Below, in pieces: positions 62,413 through 64,000 of a DNA stretch of 64,000 nucleotides (within the stretch, counting starts at the first letter, position 1; each line of letters begins with the position of its first letter). The position numbers and the translations under genes were made by a program. Source of the stretch: Candidatus Rubrivivax defluviihabitans (GTDB taxonomy: Bacteria > Pseudomonadota > Gammaproteobacteria > Burkholderiales > Burkholderiaceae_C); assembly GCA_016709385.1 (NCBI GenBank), contig JADJMW010000002.1, positions 1 to 64,000 of the forward strand, written 5' to 3'. A model generated the notes under the pieces. It did not search any database. It saw only the letters and a list, made by a program, of their open reading frames with translations, and had not been told where the DNA came from.

Positions 62413-63387
62413 ATGTCCAAGATCAAGGCCCTGGCCTGCCTCGCCACCGCCGCAATGGCCCTGGCCACCGCCCACGCCGAGCCTGCAAAGCCCGAGTGCA
62501 TCGCCCCGGCACAGCCCGGCGGCGGCTTCGACCTGACCTGCCGCATCGCGGTCAATACCTTCAAGAACACCGACACGCTGAAGGCGCCGATGCGCACCGT
62601 CTACATGCCCGGCGGCATCGGTGCCGTGGCCTACAACAACGTCATCACGCAGCGCCCGGGCGAAGGCGGCACCATCGTCGCCTTCTCGGGCGGTTCGCTG
62701 CTCAACCTGGCGCAGGGCAAGTTCGGCAAGTACGGCGTCAACGACGTGCGCTGGCTGGCGTCGATCGGCGCCGACTACGGCGCCGTCATGGTGCGCAACG
62801 ATTCGCCGTACAAGACGCTGCCCGACCTGATGGCGGCCTTGAAGGCCGACCCGACCAAGGTCGTGATGGGCGCCGGCGGCTCGGTCGGCAGCCAGGACTG
62901 GATGAAGGCCGCGCTCACCGCCAAGGCCGCGGGCGTGGACTACACGAAGATGCGCTTCGTCGCCTTCGAAGGCGGCGGCGAGGCGGTGACGGCGCTGCGC
63001 GGTGGCCACATCCAGGCCTACACCGGCGACGCCGCCGAGGCGCGCACGCTGATGGACGGCGGCGCGCCGATCCGCGTGCTGGCGGTCTATCACAACGAAC
63101 GCCTGACCGGCAAGATGAGCAACGTGCCGACCGCCAAGGAGCAGGGTTACGACATCCAGTGGCCGATCATTCGCGGCTTCTATGTCGGGCCCAAGGTCTC
63201 CGATGCCGACTACAACTGGTGGGTGGCGGCCTTCGACAAGGCCATGGCCACGCCCGAGTTCGCCAAGGAGCAGGAACAGGGCGGGCTGTTCCCCTTCAAC
63301 ATGACCGGGGCCAAGCTCGACACCTTCGTCAAGGAGCGCACGGCCGCCTACCGCGACCTGGCGCAGACCTTCGGCCTCGTGAAGTAG
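62413..63387 (+). CDS. tctC: Tripartite tricarboxylate transporter substrate-binding protein TctC
   Basis: 324 residues. Signal peptide (ALACLATAAMALATAHA), then AEPAKPECIAPAQPGGGFDLTCRIAVNTF, VYMPGGIGAVAYNN, FVAFEGGGEAVTALRGGHIQAYTGDAAEAR. Two mature cysteines (CIAPA and TCR) as in TctC of the citrate system rather than most Bug proteins. First gene of tctCBA. ATG at 62413. Confidence 0.93.
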   Translation: MSKIKALACLATAAMALATAHAEPAKPECIAPAQPGGGFDLTCRIAVNTFKNTDTLKAPMRTVYMPGGIGAVAYNNVITQRPGEGGTIVAFSGGSLLNLAQGKFGKYGVNDVRWLASIGADYGAVMVRNDSPYKTLPDLMAALKADPTKVVMGAGGSVGSQDWMKAALTAKAAGVDYTKMRFVAFEGGGEAVTALRGGHIQAYTGDAAEARTLMDGGAPIRVLAVYHNERLTGKMSNVPTAKEQGYDIQWPIIRGFYVGPKVSDADYNWWVAAFDKAMATPEFAKEQEQGGLFPFNMTGAKLDTFVKERTAAYRDLAQTFGLVK

Positions 63388-63431
63388 GCGCGTCCCGGCC
63401 GACAGACTCGCGGCCGTCGGCAGCAGAACAA

Positions 63432-63457
63432 GGGCGCCGCGCCGGTGCGCGGCGCCC
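63432..63457 (+). other. Intercistronic hairpin between tctC and tctB
   Basis: GGGCGCCGCGC-CGGT-GCGCGGCGCCC, an 11-pair perfect stem with a tetraloop, no T tail. Such hairpins often protect the upstream mRNA so that the binding protein is made in excess of the membrane parts. Confidence 0.7.
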
Positions 63458-63477
63458 GCCCACGCAGGAGACAGGGC

Positions 63478-63921
63478 ATGACCATCAACGACCGCATGGC
63501 CGGCATCGCCGGCCTGCTGCTGGCCGCTTTCCTGGCCATCTTCGGCTGGGGGCTGCAGGCCCCGTTCGCCTACGAACCGGTGGGGCCGCGCGCCTTTCCG
63601 CTCGGCCTGTCGCTGGTCATCGCGCTTTGCAGCGGCTGGCTCGTCTACAAGGGCGGCGGTGAGGCCGAGCCCAACCCGCCGGGGGCCAACCTGCGCATCT
63701 CGCTGATGGTCGGCCTGATCGCGGCTTATGCCTTCCTCTTCGTCTGGCTGGGCTTCGTGATCGCCAACACGATCATGGTCGTCTTCGTCGGCCGGCTGTT
63801 CGGCGGCAGCTGGGTCAAGTCGGTGATCACCGGTGTCGTCATGAGCGTGCTGTTCTTCCTGCTCTTCGACAAGGTGCTCGACGTCGTGCTGCCCACCGGT
63901 CTGCTCGGAGGACTGCTCTGA
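63478..63921 (+). CDS. tctB: Tripartite tricarboxylate transporter small membrane subunit TctB
   Basis: 147 residues, four helices: IAGLLLAAFLAIFGWGLQAPF, YEPVGPRAFPLGLSLVIAL (the VGPRAFP TctB signature), VGLIAAYAFLFVWLGFVIANTIMVV and VITGVVMSVLFFLLF. ATG 63478 after GGAGACAGGGC. Its stop overlaps the tctA start (TGATG). Confidence 0.92.
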   Translation: MTINDRMAGIAGLLLAAFLAIFGWGLQAPFAYEPVGPRAFPLGLSLVIALCSGWLVYKGGGEAEPNPPGANLRISLMVGLIAAYAFLFVWLGFVIANTIMVVFVGRLFGGSWVKSVITGVVMSVLFFLLFDKVLDVVLPTGLLGGLL

Positions 63922-64000
63922 TGGACACCCTGAGCAATCTCGGCATCGGCTTCGGCGTCGCCTTCACGCCGCTGAACCTGCTCGTGGCCGCCGTCGGCGC
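63921..64000 (+). CDS. tctA: Tripartite tricarboxylate transporter large subunit TctA (5' end only)
   Basis: The first 26 codons, MDTLSNLGIGFGVAFTPLNL and on, begin the large permease. The start overlaps the tctB stop (TGATG) and the gene runs off the window end, so only the position and the N-terminus support the call. Confidence 0.82.
   Translation, partial: MDTLSNLGIGFGVAFTPLNLLVAAVG

Overview
The window is GC-rich, densely packed DNA from a betaproteobacterium, most likely Burkholderiales. The evidence is the codon use, a complete exosortase A (XrtA/EpsH1) exopolysaccharide locus with PrsK/PrsR regulators, a Bug-type tctCBA solute transporter, and scattered short palindromic repeats built on GGGGTCAGGTCTTG. 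No tRNA, rRNA, CRISPR array or complete insertion sequence was seen.

Layout. 1-12.4 kb (minus strand): polyprenol-linked glycosyltransferases (GT2, GtrA, ArnT-like), glycosyltransferases, a methyltransferase, an XrtA-associated asparagine-synthase-like amidotransferase, and a four-gene nucleotide-heptose set (GmhB, HddC-like, GmhA, HddA). 12.4-16.9 kb: an accessory island with palindromic repeats, a beta-CASP metallo-hydrolase and three toxin-antitoxin modules (truncated MazF-like, MNT/HepT, VapBC). 16.9-30.1 kb (minus): glycosyltransferase, UDP-HexNAc dehydrogenase, exosortase A/EpsI, FemAB-like protein, polysaccharide deacetylase, UDP-GlcNAc 2-epimerase, XrtA ATPase, outer-membrane protein, tyrosine autokinase, chain-length protein and export lipoprotein, then a first PrsT. 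33.7-47.6 kb (plus): a PEP-CTERM protein; a set made of a secreted protein, a PqqD-like protein, an HprK-related kinase and a nucleotidyltransferase; the priming sugar transferase; PrsK; PrsR; a second PrsT; and a FeeM-like acyltransferase fused to PilZ. 47.6-53 kb: trypsin-like protease, FAD oxidase, FeeM-like acyltransferase, UDP-uronate 4-epimerase, CorA. 53-64 kb is more ordinary: an ABC/HlyD efflux system, an MFS carrier, a Bug receptor, a membrane protein, PrpF and tctCBA (tctA cut by the window end).

How it fits together. The sugar transferase starts a lipid-linked repeat; the glycosyltransferases and nucleotide-sugar enzymes extend and decorate it; the Wzz-like protein, tyrosine kinase, export lipoprotein and beta-barrel export it; exosortase A processes PEP-CTERM proteins at the membrane. 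PrsK/PrsR is a sigma-54 two-component system, and a well-spaced sigma-54 promoter lies before the PEP-CTERM gene, with weaker ones before the sugar transferase and the FeeM-PilZ gene.

Caveats. At least ten single-base frame breaks interrupt conserved genes, and there is a 60-base G run. The restored frames end at coherent overlapping stop/start signals, so many of these breaks are probably sequence errors rather than true pseudogenes. All family names are from recognition of motifs; nothing was searched.
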